From CAYJAY01 sp964370715 (GTDB taxonomy: Bacteria; Bacillota; Clostridia; Oscillospirales; Ruminococcaceae), in the NCBI GenBank assembly GCA_964370715.1, contig CAYJKJ010000009.1, positions 33,367 through 97,366 on the forward strand: a stretch of DNA of 64,000 nucleotides. Direction: 5' to 3'. Positions within the stretch are counted from its first letter, which is position 1. Each line of letters begins with the position of its first letter. The notes beneath the pieces are model-generated. The model saw nothing but the letters and a program-made list of their open reading frames with translations, had not been told where the DNA came from and made no database searches. The translations under genes were made by a program, and so were the position numbers. Shown in pieces: positions 14,419 through 23,337 of the stretch.

Positions 14419-16113
14419 TTGAACGATATAAAAAGTTACACATTTAAATCAGCCCCACCACCCAAGAAAAGAAAACGCCGCTCCAGAAAACCCTTAATAA
14501 TAACGATAGTTCTTGGCGTTGTCTTTTTCCTTATTGTCTTTTCAGCAACATTTTTGATTACCCCCTCGGTCAACAGCGGTGTTAAATTTTTCAGCAGTTC
14601 TGTTAGTATAAACTCTTTATCGTTTGGCGAAGATATCCAAAAAGACGGTGTTATAACAACCGGCCTTATTGCCTCAGCGGTAACAAAGGGAAGCGCTTCG
14701 GACAAAACAAAGTTTCCGCAAACGCTAGCAGAGATAGTTTTCGAAGGTGACGACGGCGATGTTTCATACACTCTTTTATACAATTCCGAAAGCGGAAAAC
14801 TCGCTTCGATGGATAAAAGCGGAAACGTTATCTCGTTGTTTAATATGTTGGCAAAATTTGTTTTTTCGGATGAACAAAGCGCCAAAGCAATCAACACCTC
14901 GAACCCCAGCCCCATCTATGTTGGAGACACCCTTATCGAGCCTTCATGGTTTGACACAACCGGAAAAACTATCTCGGGAGAAACGATAAGCGTGAGCGGC
15001 GGCAGCGACGAAAGTTTCAGCTTCACCTCCAAAACCGAAAGCGCCCCTATGATTTCGGGGATATCGCAAGCGATGGTAACGGTGTATTCCCCTAACGGCG
15101 GCGAAGTTTTTTCTGATGATATAAATAATCTTTCAAACTTCAAAGCCACTTCAAACGGAAAGCATCTTTTTGAGATAAAACCAAACAATGAAGTTACCTA
15201 CAACTTTGATGTTGATTTCCAGCATATGCCCGAAATATCGATCTCTGCAAACAAGATTAACCAAGCCGGTTCGTTTGTCATATATGTTAAGAATATAGAT
15301 GAAGATGTTTCGGCCGAGCTATCGCTAAGCTACGACCCTGTGTTCAAACGAGACGGCAACATTCAATGGGCATATGTTCCGATAGGCTATCGCCAACAAC
15401 CCGGAAACTACACCGTTGAGGTAACCGCAGGCGGACATTTCCAAACGTTTGATATTGAGGTTGTCGATTATGATTTCGGATTTGAAAGTTTTGAACTAGT
15501 AGCACCCGCTCCGTCCGAAACAGAAGCGATACCGCCCGAACTCGATCTTTATCAAGTTATAAATCCTCTATACTTAAGCTATGATCCAAACACATATTGG
15601 GAAGGGCTTTTCATTCCTCCCGTTCCCGACACGGCGGAAGGCTATTGGGTTTCTTCGCCGTTTGGCAGAGAAAGGCTTATCTACTACACCGGCCCCTACG
15701 GCGGATTTTCAAGCACGTTGTTCCATGTTGGTGTCGATTTCGCCTGCCAAGCCGACACGCCCGTTCTAGCTCCAAACCACGGCAAAGTTTTGTTTGCCGG
15801 CGACCTCGCCCAAAGCGGCGGCACGATGTTAATCGAACATGGAAACGGTCTGCATTCGGTCTACTACCACCTTAACGACACCCTTGTCGAGACGGGCGAC
15901 ATGGTCACAAAAGGTCAAGAGATAGCGCTTGTTGGTTCAACAGGATTTTGGTCAACGGGGCCTCATCTCCATTTCGCAATGATGATAGGGGATTATAACA
16001 TCGACCCTACCCACGTTCTCGAAGGAACGTCTGAGATCTACCAAATGGGCGATATAACAGGAAAACCCGTAACCGACACAACCGATTTCAGGTTGGCGGA
16101 CGGGTTTGCATAA
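14419..16113 (+). CDS. Membrane-anchored M23 (LytM) peptidoglycan endopeptidase
   Basis: 564 aa from a TTG start with AAAGGG ~9 nt upstream. A basic cytoplasmic N-terminus (KKRKRRSRK) precedes one membrane segment at about residues 25-48. A large extracytoplasmic region (~50-400) of unrecognised beta-rich character follows, then a LytM/M23 domain in the last ~150 residues. The Zn ligands are visible in HVGVD and in GPHLHF. It is expected to cleave peptide cross-links in the wall or, if tuned by partners, to act in division or sporulation like SpoIIQ or EnvC proteins. The key His and Asp residues are present, so an active enzyme is expected. Confidence 0.9.
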   Translation: MNDIKSYTFKSAPPPKKRKRRSRKPLIITIVLGVVFFLIVFSATFLITPSVNSGVKFFSSSVSINSLSFGEDIQKDGVITTGLIASAVTKGSASDKTKFPQTLAEIVFEGDDGDVSYTLLYNSESGKLASMDKSGNVISLFNMLAKFVFSDEQSAKAINTSNPSPIYVGDTLIEPSWFDTTGKTISGETISVSGGSDESFSFTSKTESAPMISGISQAMVTVYSPNGGEVFSDDINNLSNFKATSNGKHLFEIKPNNEVTYNFDVDFQHMPEISISANKINQAGSFVIYVKNIDEDVSAELSLSYDPVFKRDGNIQWAYVPIGYRQQPGNYTVEVTAGGHFQTFDIEVVDYDFGFESFELVAPAPSETEAIPPELDLYQVINPLYLSYDPNTYWEGLFIPPVPDTAEGYWVSSPFGRERLIYYTGPYGGFSSTLFHVGVDFACQADTPVLAPNHGKVLFAGDLAQSGGTMLIEHGNGLHSVYYHLNDTLVETGDMVTKGQEIALVGSTGFWSTGPHLHFAMMIGDYNIDPTHVLEGTSEIYQMGDITGKPVTDTTDFRLADGFA

Positions 16114-16162
16114 ACTATTATATCTCGAAACAAATCTCGAGCAATGCTATCTATCTTAAAAT

Positions 16163-16504
16163 TTATTTCTTAAAGCAACAATCAATCCCCATAAAAAGCG
16201 CTTGATACGGAATATCTCTTTTATAAGAAAAATTAACACACCCCTTTTGCGCTCTGCAAAACGGGGTGTGTTTTGATACCGTTTCAGCCGCTTTTTCGCA
16301 TCCAAAGTATACTGAAATATAATGTTTGCGACAACCTATCGCAACATAACTATCGTTATACCTATATGTTGGGATAAAGGTTTTTTCGGAGTAAGCATCA
16401 TCAAAAACCACTCCCTCATATTTTGTTTCGATATATTCAACTATAGGGGCTAGCATCTTTTGGGTTTACTCAGTTTGACAAGCAACATATTTTTCAAACG
16501 ACAT
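16163..16504 (-). pseudogene. DUF1801-family gene broken by an in-frame TAA
   Basis: From the ATG at 16504 (AAAGGA 8 nt upstream) the frame reads MSFEKYVACQTE, then TAA (16468-16466), then continues in the same frame as TQKMLAPIVEYIETKYEG to the stop at 16163. The N-terminus resembles the opening of DUF1801 proteins. The later part (KTFIPTYRYNDSYVAIGCRKHYISVYFG) is the conserved DUF1801 core, a small iron-chaperone/YdhG-like fold. The whole reading gives ~113 codons, normal for the family. So the gene is complete except for one nonsense codon. The 97-codon ORF from the internal ATG at 16456 lacks a ribosome binding site. A sequencing error or reinitiation is possible. Confidence 0.7.
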
Positions 16505-16527
16505 AACCAAAATCCTTTCATATCAAC

Positions 16528-17415
16528 TTACATATAAACATAAAACTGCGTTATCTCGGGGACTACATTAAACCTCGCCGAAATCCTTGTTGTTCCGATG
16601 CCTGTGTTTACATAAAGGTATTGATTTTGATTTAACAAAAGTTTTGTTAAGCCGCTTTCGTATTTGGAAGAATATTCGGTTTCATTCAATGCATAATCAT
16701 TTATAAACGGCAAAAACGGTATATCAACCTGGCCGCCGTGGGTGTGTCCGCATAAAATCAAGTTGTAGTTATCGATAGCAAAGTTATCGATAACGTCGGG
16801 TTCATGCGACATAAAAACCGCATAATCTATATCTTGTGTGTCGAACGCCTCGGCTACATCTTCGCTCGACATTTCGGGATAGCCTATCAAGCTGTCGTCA
16901 ATTCCGCTGAACAAAACAGTGTGGTTGCTTGCCGTTTCGTATACCGTGTGTTGGTTAACTAAAACCTCAAAACCTCCCGACATCATTATGTTTTTATAAT
17001 AGTCGTCTGCGCCGCCGCCGATATCTCGGTTTCCTCTAATCGCTATCTTTGCTATGTCGGCTTCGATTCGGTTCAACTGTTCTATAACATTTTTGTTGTC
17101 TTGATCGCTACTGTATCGATCGTATAGATCCCCTGTGAACACAACAAAATCAGGGTAAAGGCTGTTTATCTCGTCGACAACTTTTGCAAAGTCGTCCGCC
17201 GTGTAATCGTCTTTTATATGTGTATCGGAAAACTGGACAATCGAAAAATGCGAAGAAACTGTGTCGCTGTTTTTAAGCTCAACCGTGTTAACCGTTAACC
17301 GATATGGCTCTATATTAAACGCATAATACAATGCGCAAAATCCCATAACCGCCAATATCATCCCAATAAAAAATAAAACCATAAAAAACTTTAAAAGTTG
17401 TCTCAAAAATACCAT
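16528..17415 (-). CDS. Membrane-anchored calcineurin-like metallophosphoesterase
   Basis: 295 aa. One N-terminal membrane segment (residues ~5-30) is followed by the dimetal phosphoesterase motifs in order: FSDTHI, TGDLYD, RGNRD, MSHEPD, CGHTHGG. This order matches the YkuE/YaeI/LpxG-like group that acts on lipid-linked phosphates at the membrane. The third motif, usually GNHE/D, reads GNRD, so the His normally near the scissile phosphate is Arg. Activity is probable but altered chemistry cannot be excluded. It lies just upstream, on the same strand, of the broken DUF1801 gene. Confidence 0.9.
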   Translation of the reverse strand: MVFLRQLLKFFMVLFFIGMILAVMGFCALYYAFNIEPYRLTVNTVELKNSDTVSSHFSIVQFSDTHIKDDYTADDFAKVVDEINSLYPDFVVFTGDLYDRYSSDQDNKNVIEQLNRIEADIAKIAIRGNRDIGGGADDYYKNIMMSGGFEVLVNQHTVYETASNHTVLFSGIDDSLIGYPEMSSEDVAEAFDTQDIDYAVFMSHEPDVIDNFAIDNYNLILCGHTHGGQVDIPFLPFINDYALNETEYSSKYESGLTKLLLNQNQYLYVNTGIGTTRISARFNVVPEITQFYVYM

Positions 17416-17443
17416 TCAAACCTACCTTTAAACAAAACCTACG

Positions 17444-18052
17444 CTATTTCACCTTTAATATAACTATCATCGAATCATCCTTTTCAAACTCTTGATAGTA
17501 TTTAACTTGGTGTAAATCAAAAACATTTGGTATAATATTTTTTAAATATTCCAAATCGTAATAAACGAAACGCAACTGTCCATCCTGTTCGAACTCTTCC
17601 CTTGGCTCTCCACGCCAAAGAGTCATAAAAACTATTCCGTTCCGGTTAAGGTGTTTATATTGATTTTCAAGGGAGATAACAAAATCTTCAACCGAAAGAT
17701 GTTGCAAAACCTTGTTTGAAAATATGCAATCAAATTTTCCTTCTACCTCAACCGACACAGCATCCAACACGATAGCTTTAATATCCCTTTTTTTGCAAAA
17801 GTCCTCAACAAAAAGTTTTGAACTGTCGCTCCCCAAAACGTTATAGCTGTTTGAAAGCGAAATCAAATCCAACCCGGGACCCATTCCAAGCTCTAATAAA
17901 CTGCTGTTTTTTGGCAACACTTTTTCAACTTCGCCAACAATAAAACTGTTGTCGAACCCTTCCACCATCTTGTTATAACCATCAACATTTTCTCTTATAT
18001 CAAAATATCCCATCGTTATATATCCTATCACTTTCTTAAACATAGAAGGCAA
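17444..18052 (-). CDS. Class I SAM-dependent methyltransferase
   Basis: Up to 202 aa. The SAM-binding loop reads LLELGMGPGLDL, with motif II at VLGSDSS and the post-motif region FDCIFSNKVLQHLS, then GIVFMTLWRG. The substrate is unknown. The ATG at 18052 has no ribosome binding site. An internal ATG at 18013 (MGYFDIRENVDGY) has AGGAT upstream and may be the true start (189 aa). The gene precedes the phosphoesterase by 28 bp and may share its transcript. Confidence 0.85.
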   Translation of the reverse strand: MPSMFKKVIGYITMGYFDIRENVDGYNKMVEGFDNSFIVGEVEKVLPKNSSLLELGMGPGLDLISLSNSYNVLGSDSSKLFVEDFCKKRDIKAIVLDAVSVEVEGKFDCIFSNKVLQHLSVEDFVISLENQYKHLNRNGIVFMTLWRGEPREEFEQDGQLRFVYYDLEYLKNIIPNVFDLHQVKYYQEFEKDDSMIVILKVK

Positions 18053-18136
18053 AAAAACAGTGTAACCGCCGCCCGGTCAAACTTAATGTTCCCCATTATC
18101 ACATACAAATGTTAAATTTTTATTAATAAACACCTG

Positions 18137-21100
18137 TTAGTCGACACCGTTCATTATTTCGATCGAATCAATTGCCGCCGAAAGCCCATCTTCATCGGCT
18201 AGATGCCTAACCGAAATATAGCTTTTCCCCTTTGAATTAACAAGCACTTTGCGCTTTTTGGAGCTAACCAACTTGACAACCTTGTCGGGATCTATACTAT
18301 CGGTATATAACAAGACTGTGTCTCCTCTTTGGCGAATTTCATATATATTAAGTTCCCCGGCATACCGCCTTAGCAACGACACCGAGATAAGGTTTAATAT
18401 ATTTTGTCTTGGTTCGCCAAAACGGTCTTTAAGCTCTTCGATAATCTCCTCGCCGTCTGCCCTTGTTTCTATCGCCGCAATCTTTTTATACATATCGATC
18501 CTGCTTTCGATATCCTCGATAAACAGTTCCGAAATATACGCTTCAACCGAAAGATCGACCACGCAGTCGGTCTTTTGTTTTTTGGTCTTTATTCCTTTTT
18601 CGTCGTTAATCGCCTGTTCCAAAATCTTGATATACGTTTCATAGCCTACCGCCTCCATATGTCCGCTTTGGCGTGCGCTCAAAACGCTGCCTGCGCCACG
18701 TATTTGGAGGTCTTGAAGAGCGATTTTAAAGCCGCTTCCAAAACTTGTGAAATCTCTTATTGCGGAAAGGCGTTTTGCCGCTATCTCGCTTACAACTTTG
18801 TTTTTCTTAAACGTGAAATAAGCATACGCTTTTCTTGCGCTTCGCCCAACTCGCCCTCTTATTTGATAAAGTTGCGAAAGCCCCATGTTGTCTGCGTTTT
18901 CGACAATCAGGGTGTTTGCGTTTGCAACATCTATGCCCGTTTCGATTATCGTTGTGCAAACGAGAATATCGCATTCGTTGTTTGAAACGCTTTTCCAAAC
19001 TGACGAAAGCTTTTCTTCCCCCATCTGCCCATGGGCGATTTCAACTACCGCTTCCGGAAAACGCTCTTTTAAACTAAATGCCACTCTATCGATAGTTTCA
19101 ACTCGGTTGTAAAGATAATAGACCTGGCCGCCTCGGTTGAGTTCCCTCTTGATAGCCTCGTCGATTGTCCCTTGGTCATGCTCCATAACATACGTCATAA
19201 CGGGGGAGCGGTCGATGGGGGGTTGTTCGATTATCGACATATCCCGAATACCGCTCATCGCCATGTTAAGCGTTCTCGGTATCGGGGTTGCGGAAAGGGT
19301 CAACACGTCGATATCTTTAAACGCTTCTTTAAGCTTCTCTTTATGCGCAACGCCAAAGCGTTGTTCCTCGTCGACTATCAAAAGCCCAAGGTCTTTAAAT
19401 TTTATGTCTTTTTGCAACAATCTATGCGTACCAACCGCAATGTCTACCGTTCCGTCTTTGATGCCAACGATAGCTTTTTCGATCTGTTTTTTAGTTGAAA
19501 ATCTTGATAGCAACGCAATCTTTAGCGGAAAATGCTCCATCCTTTCGGAAAACGTTCCGAAATGTTGCCAAGCCAGAATCGTTGTCGGAACCAAAACCGC
19601 CACCTGTTTTCCGCTTGTCACGCATTTAAAAGCGGCTCTTAAAGCAACCTCGGTTTTCCCAACCCCAACATCTCCGCAAACCAACCTATCCATCGGGCTT
19701 TGTTTTTGCATATCGCTTTTAACTTCTTCGATAGCCCTTATTTGATCCTCTGTCTCGTCATACGGAAAGCGAGCTTCAAAGTCCAGTTGCCATTCGCCGT
19801 CATCGTCAAACGCATAGCCCGACGAGCGCTCTCGTTCGCTATATAGCGCTATGAGTTCTTTCGCCATCTCTCGAACGCTTCGATAAACCTGTTGCTTTGT
19901 TTTTGCCCAATCGTTTGAATTAAGCTTTGCAAGCTTTGTTTTTTCGTTTTTATCCTTTGGCGATATATATGGCGACACAAGGTCAAGCTGTGTCACCGGG
20001 ACAAACAAAACATCTTCATCCCGATATTTAATCTTGATATAGTCTTTAACTATATCGTGGTGTTCTATTCTGTGGATACCGTCAAACCTGCCTATTCCGT
20101 GGTTTGCGTGTACAACCAGTTCGCCTTTATGAAGATCTTCAAGGCTTCCAAAACCTTTGTGTTTTGGTTTGTTTGAAACGGATTTTTTTTGAACCGTTTT
20201 ATCCCTCGACCCTGTCAAAACCGCAAGCTTAATCGATGGAATTTCAAACCCGCTCGAAACAGCTCCTTCCGACAGCGAAACTGTTCCAAACTTCGGCTCA
20301 ACTTCCTTTATAAGAGAAGCGGATATCCCCATTTCGTTGAGGTCGTATTGCCAAGTTTTTGCGGTTTTAATCGTTCCGCAAAACGCAACAACGCTGAACC
20401 CTCGTTCGGTATAATGGCGAACGTCCTCCGCAAACGCCGAAAAATCCGTCCCTATCTTTGGCAAAGCGTTTGCGTTTATGTTGACAACTTCGTCGAGTTC
20501 TCCAACCGTTCTTGCGAAACTGTCGCAATAGATATGCGCCGTTTCGGTGTCCTCCGAAACGGAAAATTTCTTATAAAAATCCGAATAGGAATATTCACAC
20601 AGCCCATGTTTTTTATACGAAGAAAAATCGTTCGACAACGTTTCGTTTAATGTTTTTGCTTTTGGCGAAAGGGTGTGGTATTCCGAAAAAAACAAAACCT
20701 TATTTTCGATATAATCGCCGATCGTTTGTTTTTGTTTATAAAAAAGAGGAAGGTATCTATCGGGGTTTTCGATATAAAGCCCATCCTCAAGACGTTCGAT
20801 ATCCCGCTCAACAATCTCGCTAAGTCGCTCAGCTTTTGTCGCCTTTTTTTGCGCCTTAAGGCTTGCAATGCAGGAGGCTATATCCTTTGCCATAACCTCA
20901 CGAGCCGGAAGAATATCAAAATGTTTTATCTTCTTTATTCTTCTTTGAGAAAAAATATCAAATTCAAATATATCGGTTATCTCGTCTCCGAAAAAATCAA
21001 AACGAACGGGGTTTTTGCCGGAAGCAGAAAACACATCAACGATACCGCCACGAACCGAAAACTGCCCTTTTCCATCGATCTTTGAAACCCTGATATACCC

Positions 21101-21571
21101 CATATCGACCAGCCGTTGAGATATCTCTTTTATGTCAACCGATCCGTTTTTATCAAGGCGAACGGCTACTTGCTCGAGAAAACTCTTTGGCATTGTATAC
21201 GATATATACGCCTCAAGAGAACAGCAAACAATAGAGACCTCGCCGTTGAGCAAACACCCCTCTACCGATAACCTTTGAAGCTCTTGTTCCCTCGAAACGG
21301 AAGAAGCATCTATTATCGAAAAATCCCTCGACGGAAAAAACAACGCATCCTTTGCGCCGTATGCTATAGCATCTTGATAGAAGTTATGCGCTTGTTTGTC
21401 GGTTTCGGTTACAACGACCACCGTTTTTCCGGTCTGTTCAAACAGATTTTTTGCAAAAACAACTCTGCTTTCTTTTTGCAAACCAAAAAGCGCCGTCTTT
21501 TTGTTATGTAAGACAGCTTTTTCTAGCGTTTCAAATCCGCTTGATGTTTTTAATATATTATTTAAATCCAT
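18137..21571 (-). CDS. mfd: Transcription-repair coupling factor Mfd
   Basis: 1144 aa, full length. The UvrB-like N-terminal module, the RNA polymerase interaction domain (KGELVVHANHGIGRFDGI) and the RecG-like translocase are all present: GDVGVGKTE (Walker A), DEEQRFGV (DEEQ box), LSATPIPRTLNMA (motif III), TIIETGID and QIRGRVGRS (motifs V/VI). The TRCF C-terminal domain closes the protein. Mfd removes RNA polymerase stalled at lesions and recruits UvrA. pth lies immediately upstream (5 bp), the common clostridial arrangement pth-mfd. Confidence 0.98.
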   Translation of the reverse strand: MDLNNILKTSSGFETLEKAVLHNKKTALFGLQKESRVVFAKNLFEQTGKTVVVVTETDKQAHNFYQDAIAYGAKDALFFPSRDFSIIDASSVSREQELQRLSVEGCLLNGEVSIVCCSLEAYISYTMPKSFLEQVAVRLDKNGSVDIKEISQRLVDMGYIRVSKIDGKGQFSVRGGIVDVFSASGKNPVRFDFFGDEITDIFEFDIFSQRRIKKIKHFDILPAREVMAKDIASCIASLKAQKKATKAERLSEIVERDIERLEDGLYIENPDRYLPLFYKQKQTIGDYIENKVLFFSEYHTLSPKAKTLNETLSNDFSSYKKHGLCEYSYSDFYKKFSVSEDTETAHIYCDSFARTVGELDEVVNINANALPKIGTDFSAFAEDVRHYTERGFSVVAFCGTIKTAKTWQYDLNEMGISASLIKEVEPKFGTVSLSEGAVSSGFEIPSIKLAVLTGSRDKTVQKKSVSNKPKHKGFGSLEDLHKGELVVHANHGIGRFDGIHRIEHHDIVKDYIKIKYRDEDVLFVPVTQLDLVSPYISPKDKNEKTKLAKLNSNDWAKTKQQVYRSVREMAKELIALYSERERSSGYAFDDDGEWQLDFEARFPYDETEDQIRAIEEVKSDMQKQSPMDRLVCGDVGVGKTEVALRAAFKCVTSGKQVAVLVPTTILAWQHFGTFSERMEHFPLKIALLSRFSTKKQIEKAIVGIKDGTVDIAVGTHRLLQKDIKFKDLGLLIVDEEQRFGVAHKEKLKEAFKDIDVLTLSATPIPRTLNMAMSGIRDMSIIEQPPIDRSPVMTYVMEHDQGTIDEAIKRELNRGGQVYYLYNRVETIDRVAFSLKERFPEAVVEIAHGQMGEEKLSSVWKSVSNNECDILVCTTIIETGIDVANANTLIVENADNMGLSQLYQIRGRVGRSARKAYAYFTFKKNKVVSEIAAKRLSAIRDFTSFGSGFKIALQDLQIRGAGSVLSARQSGHMEAVGYETYIKILEQAINDEKGIKTKKQKTDCVVDLSVEAYISELFIEDIESRIDMYKKIAAIETRADGEEIIEELKDRFGEPRQNILNLISVSLLRRYAGELNIYEIRQRGDTVLLYTDSIDPDKVVKLVSSKKRKVLVNSKGKSYISVRHLADEDGLSAAIDSIEIMNGVD

Positions 21572-21576
21572 AAATC

Positions 21577-22176
21577 CTATCCGTTAAACCTGCTTTGTGC
21601 GCCCGAGATATCCCCTTTCACCATCAGCTCGACCGCCGACAAAATATCGGAAAATCTCGCTTCGATTTTTTTCCTGTCTGCTGAAGGGATTATTGATAAA
21701 ACATAATCGGCAAGGGGATATTCTGCCGAAGGCTTTGCGCCTATGCCAACCTTTATGCGCAAAAACTCATCAGAAGAAAGCTTTTCTATTATGCTTTTTA
21801 ATCCGTTGTGTCCGCCCGCCGAACCGCTAGATCTTATTCTTAAAACACCGGGATCAAGCGATATATCATCGAATATAACTATAACTCTTTCGGGCGGTAT
21901 GTCGTAGTATTTCATAGCTTTTGAAATCGCCACACCCGAAAGATTCATAAACGTTGTAGGTTTTTGAAAAAAAACTTTTTGTCCGCCGATGTTTGTTTCG
22001 GCAAAATACGAATCAAACTTTGTTCTGACTATCTTGAAACCGTTTCGTTCTGCGATATAATCTATCGCCATGAACCCGACATTGTGTCTCGTTAGTTGAT
22101 ATTTTTTACCGACATTGCCAAGCCCTACAACGAGGTATGCATCGCTATTCGCTTTGCCATATTTTTTGAAAAACAT
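21577..22176 (-). CDS. pth: Peptidyl-tRNA hydrolase
   Basis: 199 aa. It starts LVVGLGNVGKKYQLTRHNVGF, with Asn and catalytic His20-equivalent in TRHNVGF. It continues with KPTTFMNLSG and IIFDDISLDPG-like segments (VIFDDISLDPG, catalytic Asp) and RIRSSGSAGGHNGLKSI. It hydrolyses the ester between peptide and tRNA after drop-off. It sits in an operon with mfd downstream and 9 bp after the ATP-grasp gene. Confidence 0.97.
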   Translation of the reverse strand: MFFKKYGKANSDAYLVVGLGNVGKKYQLTRHNVGFMAIDYIAERNGFKIVRTKFDSYFAETNIGGQKVFFQKPTTFMNLSGVAISKAMKYYDIPPERVIVIFDDISLDPGVLRIRSSGSAGGHNGLKSIIEKLSSDEFLRIKVGIGAKPSAEYPLADYVLSIIPSADRKKIEARFSDILSAVELMVKGDISGAQSRFNG

Positions 22177-22185
22177 ATTATTTAA

Positions 22186-23208
22186 TTAAGCCTCATTTTG
22201 TTCAATAATTTCTTTAAATAAAGGGAGAATGCCAATCTTTTCATCCCTTAAATGGTAATAGTTTTGGCACATATCATAGCTCGGCAGCGTGTTCCCCTCG
22301 ACCAAAACTGCGCCATTCTTTGAAATAGCAACATCCCAGCCAACATATTTAACATCCGGAACAACAAACGAAGCGTCGCTCACGAGTTTTTTAACGGCGG
22401 AAAAATCCGGTATTGCAAAACCGTTAAACTCAACGTTTGTCATCGGGTGGTTTTTATAGTATAACCCTGTCTTGTCGCAAAAAGCATCTGCATACACCGT
22501 TCCGGTTTCAACGTCGACCGGCGCATACATCCCTCCGCTCGAGATGTTGTCTACCTTTGTTCCGCCAAAACCAACCCGTAGTATTGCATATAGAATGTTG
22601 ACCTTTTCCCCCGTCAAAATCGTTACCACTCGAATTGTGTTAACGCTGTCGGGGCAAAGCTTGTTCATGTCGTCGCTTTGGTCGATTCCGTCTTCAACGT
22701 CGGTTAGGTTCTCAAGCTTTAGCGAATTATAAAGTTGTTTTGGAAAAACTTCGCCGTCTAGCGGTATATGTTTAACCGAAAGACCGCCAAACCCTGTCGG
22801 TTCTTTTGCAAAGATATGTTTTTTCCCTTTTAAAAACTGTTCGAAATCCTGTTCGGATTTTTCCGAAATGTCGATAACTTCTCGCCCTATATACTGTTTG
22901 AAAACCTCGCAAAACGTCGATTTGTTTTCAAAATTTTGTTTTGCTTCCCTGTCGTTATACGTTCTGACAAACATGATGTTATCGGAAAAAGTCATAAAAG
23001 TTTTTCGTTTTTTTCCTTTAATAAAATGAAACCCAAACACAAGATAATCGAGATAGCCAACACCATACTTTGCAACACACCACAGCATATCGATAATAAT
23101 AGAAATCTTCAAACGCCCGCTTTGCTTGCTCGCTTTGTCGGCGTTGTTTAAAAGGCGTTTAAAACTTGCGGTTTTAAGACGGCTGAAAAAGGTCGTTATT
23201 TTATGCAT
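22186..23208 (-). CDS. Sugar-transfer associated ATP-grasp protein
   Basis: 340 aa from the ATG at 23208, which has AAAGGA 8 nt upstream; an in-frame extension to 23298 has none. The C-terminal two-thirds is an ATP-grasp domain of the polysaccharide-linked type: EPTGFGGLSV, then SVNTIRVVTILTG, SSGGMYAPVD, and VGWDVAISKNGAVLVEGNTLP with the Mg2+-binding Glu and Asn. These enzymes are found with glycan biosynthesis genes and are thought to ligate carboxylates to amines, but substrates are mostly unknown. Here it sits away from the polysaccharide block, between glyQS and pth. Confidence 0.82.
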   Translation of the reverse strand: MHKITTFFSRLKTASFKRLLNNADKASKQSGRLKISIIIDMLWCVAKYGVGYLDYLVFGFHFIKGKKRKTFMTFSDNIMFVRTYNDREAKQNFENKSTFCEVFKQYIGREVIDISEKSEQDFEQFLKGKKHIFAKEPTGFGGLSVKHIPLDGEVFPKQLYNSLKLENLTDVEDGIDQSDDMNKLCPDSVNTIRVVTILTGEKVNILYAILRVGFGGTKVDNISSGGMYAPVDVETGTVYADAFCDKTGLYYKNHPMTNVEFNGFAIPDFSAVKKLVSDASFVVPDVKYVGWDVAISKNGAVLVEGNTLPSYDMCQNYYHLRDEKIGILPLFKEIIEQNEA

Positions 23209-23337
23209 AGGCGGTTCCTTTCGAGAATGGTTATATCGTTTAGAATTGTTTAATCGTTTTGGTCGCAACAACAAGTATTCCATATAATATTTTTGCACAA
23301 GAGCAGTTTTTAAATGCGCTTGTGCAAATTTTTTTAA

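Noticed and set aside
18404..18985. Long + strand ORF opposite mfd (193 codons) and similar antisense ORFs
   Set aside because: Shadows of the well-supported mfd frame, without starts or homology.
23284..23332. Hairpin TTTGCACAAG...CTTGTGCAAA downstream of glyQS as a terminator
   Set aside because: The stem is good, but on the - strand it is followed by AATATTATATGG rather than a U-run. The T-run is on the wrong strand, so termination of glyQS here is uncertain and it was left out of the feature list.
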